A stretch of 43,905 bases of DNA, from contig JAADFN010000078.1 of the NCBI GenBank assembly GCA_013152895.1, forward strand, positions 1 through 43,905. Reading direction: 5' to 3'. Each line of letters starts with the position of its first letter. The first letter of the stretch is position 1. This document shows, piece by piece, positions 24,828 through 32,549 of this stretch. The DNA is from Acidobacteriota bacterium. GTDB taxonomy: Bacteria; Acidobacteriota; Thermoanaerobaculia; Thermoanaerobaculales; Sulfomarinibacteraceae. The notes under the pieces are model-generated. The model ran no database searches and had not been told where the DNA came from. It worked only from the letters and a program-made list of their open reading frames with translations. The position numbers were made by a program, and so were the translations under genes.

Positions 24828-26684
24828 TCACGTGGTCTTGAAGATTTCCTTGAAGTCCGCGCCGGTGGCGGTGAGCACGAAGTTGAGCTCGATGAACTCC
24901 GCGGTCTTCGTGGGCTTCACGAACACCCGCGCCACCAGCTCGTTGCGGTCGATCACCGCCGGCGTGTTGGTCTCCTCGTCGCACTGCACGGCGAAGTCGT
25001 AGAGACCGCCATTGTCCTTGATGTCCTGCAGGAAGGGGTTGATGAGCCGCAGCAGCGCCCGCCAGGTCTGCGGGTTGTTCGGCTCGAAGACCACGAACCG
25101 GGAGGACTCGGCGATGGCTTCCTCGATGTACATCATCAGCCGCCGGACGTTGACGCGGTCCAGCGCCGAGGGCTGGCTCTGGAGCGTCTTCTGGCCCCAG
25201 ATGTTGATGCCGCTGTCCGGGAAGGAGGCGATGACGTTGACGCCCTCGGGGTAGAGCACGTCCCGCTCGCCGCGGCTGGTCTTGTATCCGACCGACAGGG
25301 CGTTGAAGATGCGGCCGCGGTCGATACCCGCGGGCGCGTACCAGACGTGGGCCTTGCGGTCGTTGCGGGCGAAACAGCCCGCCACCGCCCCGGTGGGCGG
25401 CACGAGCTTCCTCTTCCCGGTGACCGGATCGTTGATCTCCAGCCAGGGGTAGTAGAGGGCCGCGTAGGAGGAGTTGAAGGCGGCATGGGAGTACATCCCC
25501 TGTCCCTTGCGGAAGTCCACCGCCTCCAGCGGCTCCAGGTGGATCGGCACGTCGGCGAGGAAGATCAGGTCCTTGCGGTTCTCGGCGTAGGCGATCCCGG
25601 CATGGATCACGGCGGCCGTGGTCACGCCCGGGGCCATGAGCATGTTCAGGGCGTCGATCTCGTCGAAGGCGTAGAAGCCGGTGTGCTGGGACGGATCGCC
25701 CGTGTAGTCAGCGTCGTCGAGGCCCGTCAGCCCGTCGTCTCCACCGGAAAGCGCCGCACGGCCCGTGGCCGGACGGTCCTCCGGCAGGGCCGAGGCGGGC
25801 CTCAGGTCCTCCACGGCGATGAACTCCGAGCGCTCGTTGATCGCCAGCTCGACGTGGTTCTTCGCGGCCTCGTCCATGGAGAGGTCCTTGAAGACCTCGA
25901 CGACCTCGCCCTTGTAGCGGACGATCAGGTTGAAACCGCTCGCGGGATCGAGCGAGCCGTCTTCGACCTCCACCTCGAGGCGGTCCCCCCAGACGCCCTC
26001 GTTCACGGCGAAGACACGGAGGGTGTCCTGGGCGTCCTGGCCGCCGGTGAGGTTCGCGGCGGCGGCAGGCTGGACGACACCGCCGTCCGTGGTTGAGGCC
26101 TGCACCAGGGAGGAGGCCGCGGCGTCGGCGTTGACGGCGGCCGCGACCTGGTCGGCGGTGCTCACCGGGTCACCTGCGCCGTCCGTGGCCAGGTTCACCG
26201 TGATCGCCTGGCCGGAGACCTCGACCGAGAGCGGCGTGTCCGTCCCGGAAGCCGCCAGCGCGATGCTGATGCCGTTGCCGGCCGAACCCGCCGCCCGTGC
26301 CGTCCAGGTGATGCGGTCCGTTCCGGCGGCGCCCGTCTCCAGCATCGCGGCGACGGCGCGCCGGTCCTTGAGCGTCACCGAGGACTTCACGGCGGTGAGG
26401 CTGTTCCGGTCGGTGGGGTCGGCGAGGTGGGCGATCCGGTTGACGTAGAGCACCGAGCCGCCGTTGTCGAAGAAGGCCCGTGCCGCGTAGGCCAGGTAGC
26501 CGGCCTGCACGTAGGAGCCGAACTTGTTGATGAACTGCTCCCAGCTGGTGACCAGGACGGGCTTGTTGATCGGGCCGCGTTCGGCCACGCCCACCATGGC
26601 GCAGGACGAGGTCGAGATCTGCTTGACGTAGAAACTGAAATCGGTCTCGCGCGTGTAGACGCCGGGGGAAAGGTAGGTCGCCAT
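24828..26684 (-). CDS. Contractile tail sheath protein
   Basis: 618 residues. It begins ATYLSPGVYTRETDFSF, the P-G-V-Y-x-x-E start of sheath proteins, followed by 'VGVAERGPINKPVLVTSWEQ' and FFDNGGSVLYVNRI. The C-terminal part contains GINIWGQKTL and 'VNVRRLMMYIEEAIAESSRF', characteristic of sheath subunits that carry the intersubunit arms. A domain of about 150 residues (from about residue 110) with short beta repeats is inserted and probably decorates the outside of the sheath. ATG at 26684 follows GGAGGTAAGCC. This defines the virion as a contractile one. Confidence 0.97.
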   Translation of the reverse strand: MATYLSPGVYTRETDFSFYVKQISTSSCAMVGVAERGPINKPVLVTSWEQFINKFGSYVQAGYLAYAARAFFDNGGSVLYVNRIAHLADPTDRNSLTAVKSSVTLKDRRAVAAMLETGAAGTDRITWTARAAGSAGNGISIALAASGTDTPLSVEVSGQAITVNLATDGAGDPVSTADQVAAAVNADAAASSLVQASTTDGGVVQPAAAANLTGGQDAQDTLRVFAVNEGVWGDRLEVEVEDGSLDPASGFNLIVRYKGEVVEVFKDLSMDEAAKNHVELAINERSEFIAVEDLRPASALPEDRPATGRAALSGGDDGLTGLDDADYTGDPSQHTGFYAFDEIDALNMLMAPGVTTAAVIHAGIAYAENRKDLIFLADVPIHLEPLEAVDFRKGQGMYSHAAFNSSYAALYYPWLEINDPVTGKRKLVPPTGAVAGCFARNDRKAHVWYAPAGIDRGRIFNALSVGYKTSRGERDVLYPEGVNVIASFPDSGINIWGQKTLQSQPSALDRVNVRRLMMYIEEAIAESSRFVVFEPNNPQTWRALLRLINPFLQDIKDNGGLYDFAVQCDEETNTPAVIDRNELVARVFVKPTKTAEFIELNFVLTATGADFKEIFKTT

Positions 26685-26687
26685 GGC

Positions 26688-26966
26688 TTACCTCCGCTTG
26701 CGGCGGCGGGAGGCGGAAGCCCCGCCGCTCCTGGGCTCGTCCTTGGATGCGCCGGCGCCGGCAGGCTCGGCCGGTTCCGGTGAGGCAGCGGCCTCGGGCG
26801 CCGCGCTCAGGGAGACCAGCCCGCGCCTGGCCGCGGCCTCGATCTCCGGGGAGACGTCCTCCTCGCGGACCCTCCGGCGCTCGCGTGGATTCAGATGGAT
26901 GCCCCGGCCGCCACCCGCCAGGTGGAAGGTGAGCGGCTGGAAGAGCAGGTTCCTGATCTCGATCAC
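26688..26966 (-). CDS. Small basic tail-module protein, unknown function
   Basis: 92 residues from the GTG at 26966, which follows AGGAGGAACGCAA. The front part (LLFQPLTFHLAGGGRGIHLN, then ERRRVREEDVSPEI) resembles short proteins found before sheath genes. The rest is Ala/Pro-rich and ends in a very basic tail (ASRRRKRR). It sits 3 bases before the sheath gene and 17 bases after the previous stop. No catalytic or membrane motif. A small sheath or neck accessory protein is suggested only by location. Confidence 0.65.
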   Translation of the reverse strand: MIEIRNLLFQPLTFHLAGGGRGIHLNPRERRRVREEDVSPEIEAAARRGLVSLSAAPEAAASPEPAEPAGAGASKDEPRSGGASASRRRKRR

Positions 26967-26983
26967 TTGCGTTCCTCCTCTTC

Positions 26984-27538
26984 TCATGGCGTGTAGGTCC
27001 GGTCCTCCTCGACCCCGTCGCGGAACTCGAACTTCCGGTCCCTGATCAGCGGGCCCGTCTCCACCAGCCCGTCGTAGACGGGACAGTCCTCGATCCGGCA
27101 GCGCCCGGAGCTCTGGCGCAGGTCGGAGAGGTTCACCCGGCGCAGCCCGCCGAGGGGCACCAGCTCCGTGATGTTCAGGGTCCCGCGGTCTTCCACCTCC
27201 AGGACCGGGTGGACCTGGTAGAAGCGGGCGACCTTCTCCTGGAGGTCCAGCAGCTCCGCCTCGCGGGCGGCGGTCACGATCACGTCGAAGTCGAGGTGAT
27301 AGAGCCGGGGGTGCCGCCACCGCTCGTAGGTCAGGTTCGGGATGTCCTTCTCCACGAGGTGCGCCTGGGTCCTGCGGTCGCCGTCCTCGACGAGGGTCGG
27401 GCCCTGCAGGATCAGGCTGGGCGTCCGCGGCACCTCGAACACGTCGTCCGCGGCCACGAGCACCGCCTCGGGGTCGATTTCCGCCTTCACCAGGCGGATG
27501 AAGCTCTCGACTACTGTTCGAACGGTTTCCAAGCTCAT
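26984..27538 (-). CDS. Tail completion/terminator-type protein (tentative)
   Basis: 184 residues. Features are a helical opening (VRTVVESFIRLVKAEIDPEA), 'TPSLILQGPTLVEDGD', then 'LYHLDFDVIVTAAREAELLD' and 'EKVARFYQVHPVLEV'. The alternation of a helix and an antiparallel sheet, its size, and its position just before the sheath match tail terminator or completion proteins, but I cannot name the family. ATG at 27538 follows GGAGAC, and promoter site C lies about 65 bases upstream, so this opens the tail-tube module. A GTG at 27571 would lengthen it by 11 residues and has a weaker site. Confidence 0.6.
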   Translation of the reverse strand: MSLETVRTVVESFIRLVKAEIDPEAVLVAADDVFEVPRTPSLILQGPTLVEDGDRRTQAHLVEKDIPNLTYERWRHPRLYHLDFDVIVTAAREAELLDLQEKVARFYQVHPVLEVEDRGTLNITELVPLGGLRRVNLSDLRQSSGRCRIEDCPVYDGLVETGPLIRDRKFEFRDGVEEDRTYTP

Positions 27539-27601
27539 GTCTCCGACGGCCGGCGGCCGCGTCGCGTACACGACGGCGCGCCGGCGGATACTCCTGGCTG
27601 T

Positions 27602-27631
27602 TATCTACCGGAGCGGTTGCGGAAGTGTCGG
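27602..27631 (-). promoter_or_regulatory. Repeated late-promoter motif, site C
   Basis: On the minus strand CCGACA (27631-27626), 18 bases, TAGATA (27607-27602) preceded by CTCCGG. It lies just upstream of the tail module and adjacent to the 5' edge of the AT-rich SIR2 insert. The SIR2 gene points the other way and starts 78 bases further on, so the two transcripts diverge here. Confidence 0.7.
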
Positions 27632-27639
27632 GCGGTGTT

Positions 27640-27708
27640 GCAAAGTCGAGTTTTGTTGTTGTGGGTTCACTTCCGTTATGTAAGATATATGCTAGGAGGA
27701 AATAGGCT
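27640..27708 (+). promoter_or_regulatory. Candidate host-type promoter and ribosome site of the SIR2 gene
   Basis: The 69 bases before the SIR2 start are AT-rich and unlike the flanks. They include TTGTTG near 27655, a candidate -10 TAAGAT at 27681-27686, and the ribosome site AGGAGGA at 27694-27700, followed by TTG at 27709. It is a plausible sigma-70 style promoter and separates the insert from the late promoter motif, which points the other way. The hexamers are suggestive only. Confidence 0.45.
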
Positions 27709-29013
27709 TTGAACGATAGCAAGATTACACTACTTCTTGGGGCAGGAGCATCGATACCATTCCTTTGTCGAGACGATGCGCGTTTAACCACAGACTACTT
27801 AACGAAAGCCTTGCTCGATAAGAATAATTGGGATGCTATTGTTCAGGAGCATAACCAGTATAAGAAAGATCCAAACGTAATAGATAAACTAGACGCTCAA
27901 GACTGTTCGTTTGTTGTCCTGAGAATAGAGCAATATCTTAGACAGAACTCTCGTTTTCAGAGTGTGAACTTCGAATACATTATTCATCTTCTAGACAAGA
28001 TATCGGACTACCTATCAGCAAATGGGCCTTATGAATATAGCAACATCGATGAGATCCTAATAAACTTCTTTGGAGAAAGTGATTCCATGCTACAGGAGTA
28101 CGCTTTTAGAAACTCAGATAAAGGTGGTTGGAGATATGCGCCGTTCTTGGCCCGCGAGGTAATATGCAGGGCCATCTTGAACTTGTGGGATTCCAAAAGA
28201 GCACAAAAAGGCATAAACTCAACAGTGTCGTTTATTTCTAATCTGCTAGCACGCTTTCGCTCTGTAAATATCTATTCCTTGAATTACGATCCGTTGGTAT
28301 ACGAGGCAATTAAAAACAATAGAACAATCACAACTGGGTTTGACCAAAACAAGGGATTCCTCCCAGAATTTTTCTACGGTAGCCAGAGCGTGGTGGCTTT
28401 TGTTCACGGCCATGTGGGTTTTATTCCTCTAGGCAAGAAAATGCGACTGAGCGATGACTATACTGGTGCTCAAGCAGAAAGGATGCGGGGTGTCTTTAAT
28501 AACTCTGTAAACTCTACAAGATATTTCGATATAGGCGCCAAAGGACTTCATTATAATACTTACTTGGTAACAGGGCTGGATAAGATTGACAGTTTCGCGG
28601 AGAACCCCTTCGCCAGCTATCTTCATAGGTTCGGAAAGGACATAATTGAGAGCAATTGCATCATCATGGTTGGCTTGTCTCTCGGTGACCATCATCTCAA
28701 TGCTTTCATGACAAACGCAACGCTCATATCCGACAAAAAACTATTATTTGTCACAAAGACCGACGTTGCCACGATAAAGAACTACTTTCAAGTCCCTTCT
28801 CCAAACGGAAACATTATTTTCAGGTTGTGGACTCTTTTCAGAGATTCGATAACAGTTACCCCGAGACAAGGGAGCGATCCCTTTCAAGAGCATTTGGAGA
28901 GCCTATACGATTCCCTATCAAGCAAGGGATATGGCAAGCTTACAAATCATATCCTCCTTTACATCAAGGGAACAGAAGAATTTTATAAGGAGGATATCAA
29001 AAGTTTGCTGTAA
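27709..29013 (+). CDS. SIR2-domain protein (probable NAD-consuming defence effector), AT-rich insert
   Basis: 434 residues, on the strand opposite to all neighbours. It shows ITLLLGAGASIP (G11-S15, the SIR2 NAD-binding loop), SLNYDPLV (191-197), the catalytic-type FVHGH (231-235) and GLSLGDHHL (322-330). These fit SIR2_2-type domains of bacterial antiphage systems; Asn192 and the HGH His are likely catalytic. The C-terminal 100 residues have no domain I recognise. G+C is about 40% (24 of 60 bases at 27901-27960) against about 77% in the sampled flank (46 of 60 at 26041-26100), and AGA, ATA and TTA codons are common, so it was probably acquired recently. Start TTG follows AGGAGGA. A weak hairpin follows the stop. 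Confidence 0.85.
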   Translation: MNDSKITLLLGAGASIPFLCRDDARLTTDYLTKALLDKNNWDAIVQEHNQYKKDPNVIDKLDAQDCSFVVLRIEQYLRQNSRFQSVNFEYIIHLLDKISDYLSANGPYEYSNIDEILINFFGESDSMLQEYAFRNSDKGGWRYAPFLAREVICRAILNLWDSKRAQKGINSTVSFISNLLARFRSVNIYSLNYDPLVYEAIKNNRTITTGFDQNKGFLPEFFYGSQSVVAFVHGHVGFIPLGKKMRLSDDYTGAQAERMRGVFNNSVNSTRYFDIGAKGLHYNTYLVTGLDKIDSFAENPFASYLHRFGKDIIESNCIIMVGLSLGDHHLNAFMTNATLISDKKLLFVTKTDVATIKNYFQVPSPNGNIIFRLWTLFRDSITVTPRQGSDPFQEHLESLYDSLSSKGYGKLTNHILLYIKGTEEFYKEDIKSLL

Positions 29014-29042
29014 TCTACCTGAGAGAGCTGATCTTGTTCTCA

Positions 29043-29531
29043 TCATTTTAACCCACACTTAACAGCAACTCGGTAGTTCTCGAGCACCTGGTCGCGGTAC
29101 TTCTCCATGACGGGGTGCAGAAAGGGACGCGGCGGTATGACGATCACCGCCCCGTTCGGATGATGGATGGTGGCGCCGTACTCCATGACCGCCCCGATGT
29201 TGACCAGGTCCTCGCCGTCCTTGTTCACGGTGCCGCGCAGCAGCCCCACGAAGGCCTTGTCGGCCAGGATGCGTTGCGTGATGGCGTTGACCAGGAACCC
29301 GGTATCGATCAGCGCCTTGCTGGAGCCCTTGCGCCGGATGGTGCTCTCGGCCAGCTTCACGAACGGTTTGCCGCCCGGGGCCTGGCTGCGGATGCCCCGC
29401 TTGATTTCGCGCACGAGCAGGAGGGCGTTCTTGATGGTGGCCTGCCGGAGGGCCAGCGCCAGGCGTGCGGCCGTGTTCCCCGTGAGCCTCGAGCGGGCCT
29501 CGTCCCAGTCTCCGAACCGCCTAACTCCCAT
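29043..29531 (-). CDS. Head-tail connector, HK97 gp10/virion morphogenesis type
   Basis: 162 residues. 'STIRRKGSSKALIDTGFLVN', then NIGAVMEYGATIHHPNG and 'PPRPFLHPVMEKYRDQVLEN' are the hallmarks of phage virion morphogenesis and HK97-gp10-like neck proteins (PRPFL near the C-terminus). The start overlaps the upstream gene by 11 bases. The last codons (KCGLK) abut the AT-rich insert and its stop is 30 bases from the SIR2 stop, so insertion may have altered the natural end. It is the last gene of the head module before the insert. Confidence 0.85.
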   Translation of the reverse strand: MGVRRFGDWDEARSRLTGNTAARLALALRQATIKNALLLVREIKRGIRSQAPGGKPFVKLAESTIRRKGSSKALIDTGFLVNAITQRILADKAFVGLLRGTVNKDGEDLVNIGAVMEYGATIHHPNGAVIVIPPRPFLHPVMEKYRDQVLENYRVAVKCGLK

Positions 29532-29883
29532 GGAGGCGCACCAGCTTCAATACCTTGTGGGTCACCACGCCGAAGAGCCGTTCTTCCTCTACGGTCTGGA
29601 CGCGGAACTCCCCGCCGTCCGCGCGCACGTGGTCCTCGGGACGGACGTCCGCGTCCGGGAGGACGCAGGCCACGGCGTCGATCTTGTTGTTCAGGTCCTC
29701 CGGCGGGGTCTCGACGAACTCCAGCGGGATGGTCCCGACCTCGGCGTAGGACGCGTCGTCGGATCCGTACAACCGTTCGCCGGGGACGGCGCGCAGGAGG
29801 AGCGCTTCCTGTCCGGACGAGAGGATGAGCGCCCGCACGTCCTCCGCGGCACGGATCTTCTCCGGGTCGGTCAGCAGGCTCAC
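29521..29883 (-). CDS. Head closure or neck protein (tentative)
   Basis: 120 residues, predicted beta-rich: 'DVRALILSSGQEALLLRAVP', 'YAEVGTIPLEFVETPPEDLN', 'EERLFGVVTHKVLKLVRLHG'. Size and position (between connector and gp10-like genes) match head-closure or head-tail joining proteins; no firm family was recognised. The start is GTG at 29883 in a GTGA overlap with the previous stop, after AGGGAAG. Confidence 0.65.
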   Translation of the reverse strand: MSLLTDPEKIRAAEDVRALILSSGQEALLLRAVPGERLYGSDDASYAEVGTIPLEFVETPPEDLNNKIDAVACVLPDADVRPEDHVRADGGEFRVQTVEEERLFGVVTHKVLKLVRLHGS

Positions 29884-30332
29884 AGGTCGCTTCCCTGTTC
29901 GTAGATGACCGGCTTGAGGTCGGAGGGCGAGATGATGTAGTCCTCGGGACTCGCCGACGCCCCCGGCTTGATCTCGCCCAGGCGCTGCTTGTAGACGGCC
30001 TTCAGGTCCTCCTCGAGCTTCGCCCAGTGCTCAGGCTGCTTGCTCTTGTCGACCCGCTTGTCGCCGCTGGAGAAGGAGAAGGCGTTCGCCGTCGCCGCCC
30101 GCATCACCTGGCAGGCGTGGATCTGCCCCAGGATGAGCAGCAACTCGCGGGTCTCGCCTTCCGGCTCCGGCGACACCTCGCCGTCCACGACTGACAGCGT
30201 GATGTCGAGGTCACGGGCCAGCCGGTAGACGCCCTTCAGGATGCACCGCCCCAGGACCTCGTCGGTGAACAGATCGCCGCCGGGGTCGGACAGGTCGGTG
30301 CGAAGCGTTGCGACGAGATCAGCGAGCGCCAC
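29880..30332 (-). CDS. Head-tail adaptor/connector protein (tentative, gp6-like)
   Basis: 150 residues, mostly helical: ALADLVATLRTDLSDPGGDL, then 'DEVLGRCILKGVYRLARDLD', 'LILGQIHACQVMRAATANAF'. Several long helices with a conserved-looking L-R-x-D-L start fit small head-tail adaptors of the HK97 gp6 type, but the assignment is tentative. GTG at 30332 follows GGAGGTGGAAG and overlaps the previous gene by 14 bases. It is in the capsid-to-neck segment directly after the capsid gene and a short gene. Confidence 0.65.
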   Translation of the reverse strand: MALADLVATLRTDLSDPGGDLFTDEVLGRCILKGVYRLARDLDITLSVVDGEVSPEPEGETRELLLILGQIHACQVMRAATANAFSFSSGDKRVDKSKQPEHWAKLEEDLKAVYKQRLGEIKPGASASPEDYIISPSDLKPVIYEQGSDL

Positions 30333-30690
30333 CTTCCACCTCCGCCAGCCGCTTCTTCAGCGCGTCGATGACCGTGCGCCGTTTCTCGGTGGCGAGGTGG
30401 GCCTTGAGCCTGGCGGCGTCATCCTCGGACCCGACGCGCGAGATGGCCTCCGCCGCGGGGAGCTTCGAGAGGTCCGCATCGTCCGGCTCCGCCCGTCCGC
30501 CGCCGTTCGTCTCCGGGGGAGCGGCGCCGTTCCCTTCCGCCTTGTCCACGCGCGCGAGGCGGCCTTCGGCGATGCCCCGTTCCATCTGGGCGGTGAGCGA
30601 TTCGATCTCCACCACCTGCCCGGGCGCCAGGCGCAGTCCCGCATCGGCCACGATCAACACTCCGGGGCGGACGTTCTTCAGCTTGATCAT
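30319..30690 (-). CDS. Small head-module protein, unknown function
   Basis: 123 residues. Short beta segment at the N-terminus (MIKLKNVRPGVLIVADAGLR, then LAPGQVVEIESL), a Gly/Pro/Asn-rich linker (GAAPPETNGGG) and a helical C-terminal 45 residues with charged repeats (EKRRTVIDALKKRLAEVE). I see no known family. ATG at 30690 follows GGAGGTGGACCCAG. It follows the capsid gene by 15 bases; a head-associated adaptor is the likely class. Confidence 0.6.
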   Translation of the reverse strand: MIKLKNVRPGVLIVADAGLRLAPGQVVEIESLTAQMERGIAEGRLARVDKAEGNGAAPPETNGGGRAEPDDADLSKLPAAEAISRVGSEDDAARLKAHLATEKRRTVIDALKKRLAEVEGGAR

Positions 30691-30705
30691 CTGGGTCCAC
30701 CTCCA

Positions 30706-31569
30706 TCAGCCGAGCACCTTGATCTTGGCCAGGATGTCCGGGCGGGTGATCCCCTGGCCCAGCTCGGACCACACCAGCCAGCCGGTCTTGAAGCGGGTCT
30801 TCTGCTCGATGGCCTCGGTCTTGAGGTTCTCCCGCACGGGCATCTTGCCCACTTCCTCGTCGGGAATGAGCAGGATCTCGTCCATGGCCGCGGCCGCGGT
30901 CAGCAGGATGCCGCCGGTGCCGTAGTTCTTGATCACGCCCTTGGCGCGCAGCTCGGCCTTGGTCTGGGGGTCCAGGTTCCAGCTGCGCAGATCGTTGAAC
31001 CTCCGGCCGCGCATCACGATGTACTTCACCGACAGCTCCAGGTCCTCGATGATGGAGACCGCCTCGTTGAGCGCCTCCTCGGTCAGGGTGGTGCCGGTGA
31101 CCTCCACCGTGTTGGCCGCGGGGACCGCGGCGGAGATCACGGTGATGGTCCGCTTGTCGATCTCCTTGCGGATCTCGTCGGCCGCGGAGGTCTGGATGTC
31201 CATGAGCGTCCCGATGTTCCCGTTCTTGAGCACCGAGACGTCCACCATGGGCGCGGAGTGGATGCGATGGGTGGGGAACTCCACCTCTTCCTTGCCCAGC
31301 TCCTGCTCCTGGGCCTCGCCCTCGTTGCTGATCCAGTAGGCCTTGACCTTGGGCTTCTTCTGGTAGATGGGCCGCTCGCCCTTGGGCAGGGTGTGCCGGG
31401 TCAGGAGCAGCGAGGAGATCTCCTTGCGCTTGATCTCCTGCTCGATGGGCGCCGCGATGGCGGCGGCCAGCGCCCGCATCCCCTCGGGGGACTCGAGCGC
31501 CTCGCTCATCAGGCGCGCCATGGTCTCCATGTATTCCTGGCTGTGCACGTTCACCTGGGTCGTCTCCAT
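30706..31569 (-). CDS. Major capsid protein (HK97-fold, small)
   Basis: 287 residues. It is the expected position (after protease/scaffold and decoration genes, before connector genes) and size. The N-terminal helix (MARLMSEALESPEGMRALAA) is followed by 'APIEQEIKRKEISSLLLTRH', an E-loop-like 'YQKKPKVKAYWISNEGEAQE', the long spine-helix type segment, and the C-terminal domain with 'YGTGGILLTAAAAMDEILLI' and 'RFKTGWLVWSELGQGITRPD'. Family membership cannot be shown from motifs alone. ATG at 31569 follows GGGAGGAGACCGAC. If the protease acts on it, cleavage in the first 60 residues would be expected. Confidence 0.8.
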   Translation of the reverse strand: METTQVNVHSQEYMETMARLMSEALESPEGMRALAAAIAAPIEQEIKRKEISSLLLTRHTLPKGERPIYQKKPKVKAYWISNEGEAQEQELGKEEVEFPTHRIHSAPMVDVSVLKNGNIGTLMDIQTSAADEIRKEIDKRTITVISAAVPAANTVEVTGTTLTEEALNEAVSIIEDLELSVKYIVMRGRRFNDLRSWNLDPQTKAELRAKGVIKNYGTGGILLTAAAAMDEILLIPDEEVGKMPVRENLKTEAIEQKTRFKTGWLVWSELGQGITRPDILAKIKVLG

Positions 31570-31588
31570 GTCGGTCTCCTCCCGTGTC

Positions 31589-31951
31589 TCAGATCAACAG
31601 GCGGAACTTGAGCGTCCCGCCGGAGACGGAGATGGCCCGGGCGATGACTTCTTCGCCGGCCTGCACGCCCGCCGTGAGCTTGCCGTTGGCCGAGACCTTC
31701 AGGTCGTCGCCGGGATTGACGGTCCCCTCGAAGACGTCGGTCTCGTACACGCCGCCCATGCAGTAGATGCCGGGCATCTCTCCGTTCTTGTAGTCCTTGA
31801 TCAGGATGCCGAAGGACTTGACCGTCGGATCGGTGTTCACAGCGAACAGGTCGTTGCCGACGAGCGTGACCACCTGCCCGAGCTGGCCGTCCCCCTGCAT
31901 GTAGCCGTCGCCGTAGGCGAGGCCTCGATGGTTCGGGTTGATGTAAGGCAT
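31589..31951 (-). CDS. Head decoration protein
   Basis: 120 residues, compact and beta-rich: 'VVTLVGNDLFAVNTDPTVKS', 'FGILIKDYKNGEMPGIYCMG', 'DVFEGTVNPGDDLKVSANGK', 'GEEVIARAISVSGGTLKFRL'. The pattern of a KVSANGKLT turn and short strands is typical of DUF2190-like or lambda gpD-like capsid-cementing proteins. It lies between the scaffold and capsid genes, the usual place. ATG at 31951 follows AAGGAGGAAGAGTC. Confidence 0.75.
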   Translation of the reverse strand: MPYINPNHRGLAYGDGYMQGDGQLGQVVTLVGNDLFAVNTDPTVKSFGILIKDYKNGEMPGIYCMGGVYETDVFEGTVNPGDDLKVSANGKLTAGVQAGEEVIARAISVSGGTLKFRLLI

Positions 31952-31967
31952 GACTCTTCCTCCTTGC

Positions 31968-32549
31968 TCAGTTGGTCTGGACCGGCTCGCCGGTCGCCAG
32001 GGCTACGCGGTGGCGGTACGCGGCCATGAAGCCCTGCCGCAGCCGCTCCTCGAGGCCCGTCTTCCGGTCGTCCACGTCCCTGGGGCGCACGCCGGCGTCG
32101 CTGCGCATCGGGGGGTCTTCGTCCGCCGCCTTGGCCTTTCCCTTGTCCGGTCCGCCGCCCGGGTCCTCTTCCTCCTTCCCCGCCGCGGCGCGGACCCGAG
32201 CCATCCGCTCGTAGGCCGCCTCGGTGGCCGCGAAGGCGTCGTCGGAAAGCCCGGCCAGCCGGGCCAGCTCCTTCTCCCGCTCCTCGTCGCTGCCGAAGGA
32301 GACACCCTGCTTCTCCAGCCTGCGCAGCAGCTTCTGGGCACGGGCGCGGCTGGCCGCGGCCTTGCGTTCCGCCTCCAGCTCTTCCACCCGCTTCTGCAGG
32401 GCCAGAACCTGCTGCTTGAGCTCCTTGTTCTCCTTCTCCAGCTCCTTGACGCGGGTCTTGTCGTCCGCGGCGTCGCCGCCGCCCCCGCCGTCCTTCTTCT
32501 TGGCGGCCTCGACCGCCTGTTCCTCTTGCTCTTTCCGCTTCTCATCCAT
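31968..32549 (-). CDS. Nested scaffold protein (internal start within the fusion)
   Basis: An in-frame ATG at 32549 follows a perfect Shine-Dalgarno, AAGGAGGTCCACAG. It yields 193 residues, MDEKRKEQEEQAVEAAKKKD and onward: an acidic then coiled-coil region (KELEKENKELKQQVLALQKR), a helical middle and a basic C-terminus. This is the classic assembly scaffold composition and mirrors lambda, where scaffold Nu3 is made from inside the protease gene C. The strength of the ribosome site makes independent translation likely, giving scaffold in excess over protease. Confidence 0.75.
   Translation of the reverse strand: MDEKRKEQEEQAVEAAKKKDGGGGGDAADDKTRVKELEKENKELKQQVLALQKRVEELEAERKAAASRARAQKLLRRLEKQGVSFGSDEEREKELARLAGLSDDAFAATEAAYERMARVRAAAGKEEEDPGGGPDKGKAKAADEDPPMRSDAGVRPRDVDDRKTGLEERLRQGFMAAYRHRVALATGEPVQTN

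Noticed and set aside
29014-29042. Possible terminator after the SIR2 gene
   Set aside because: A stem of five pairs (TGAGA with TCTCA) followed by a few T's is too weak to claim.
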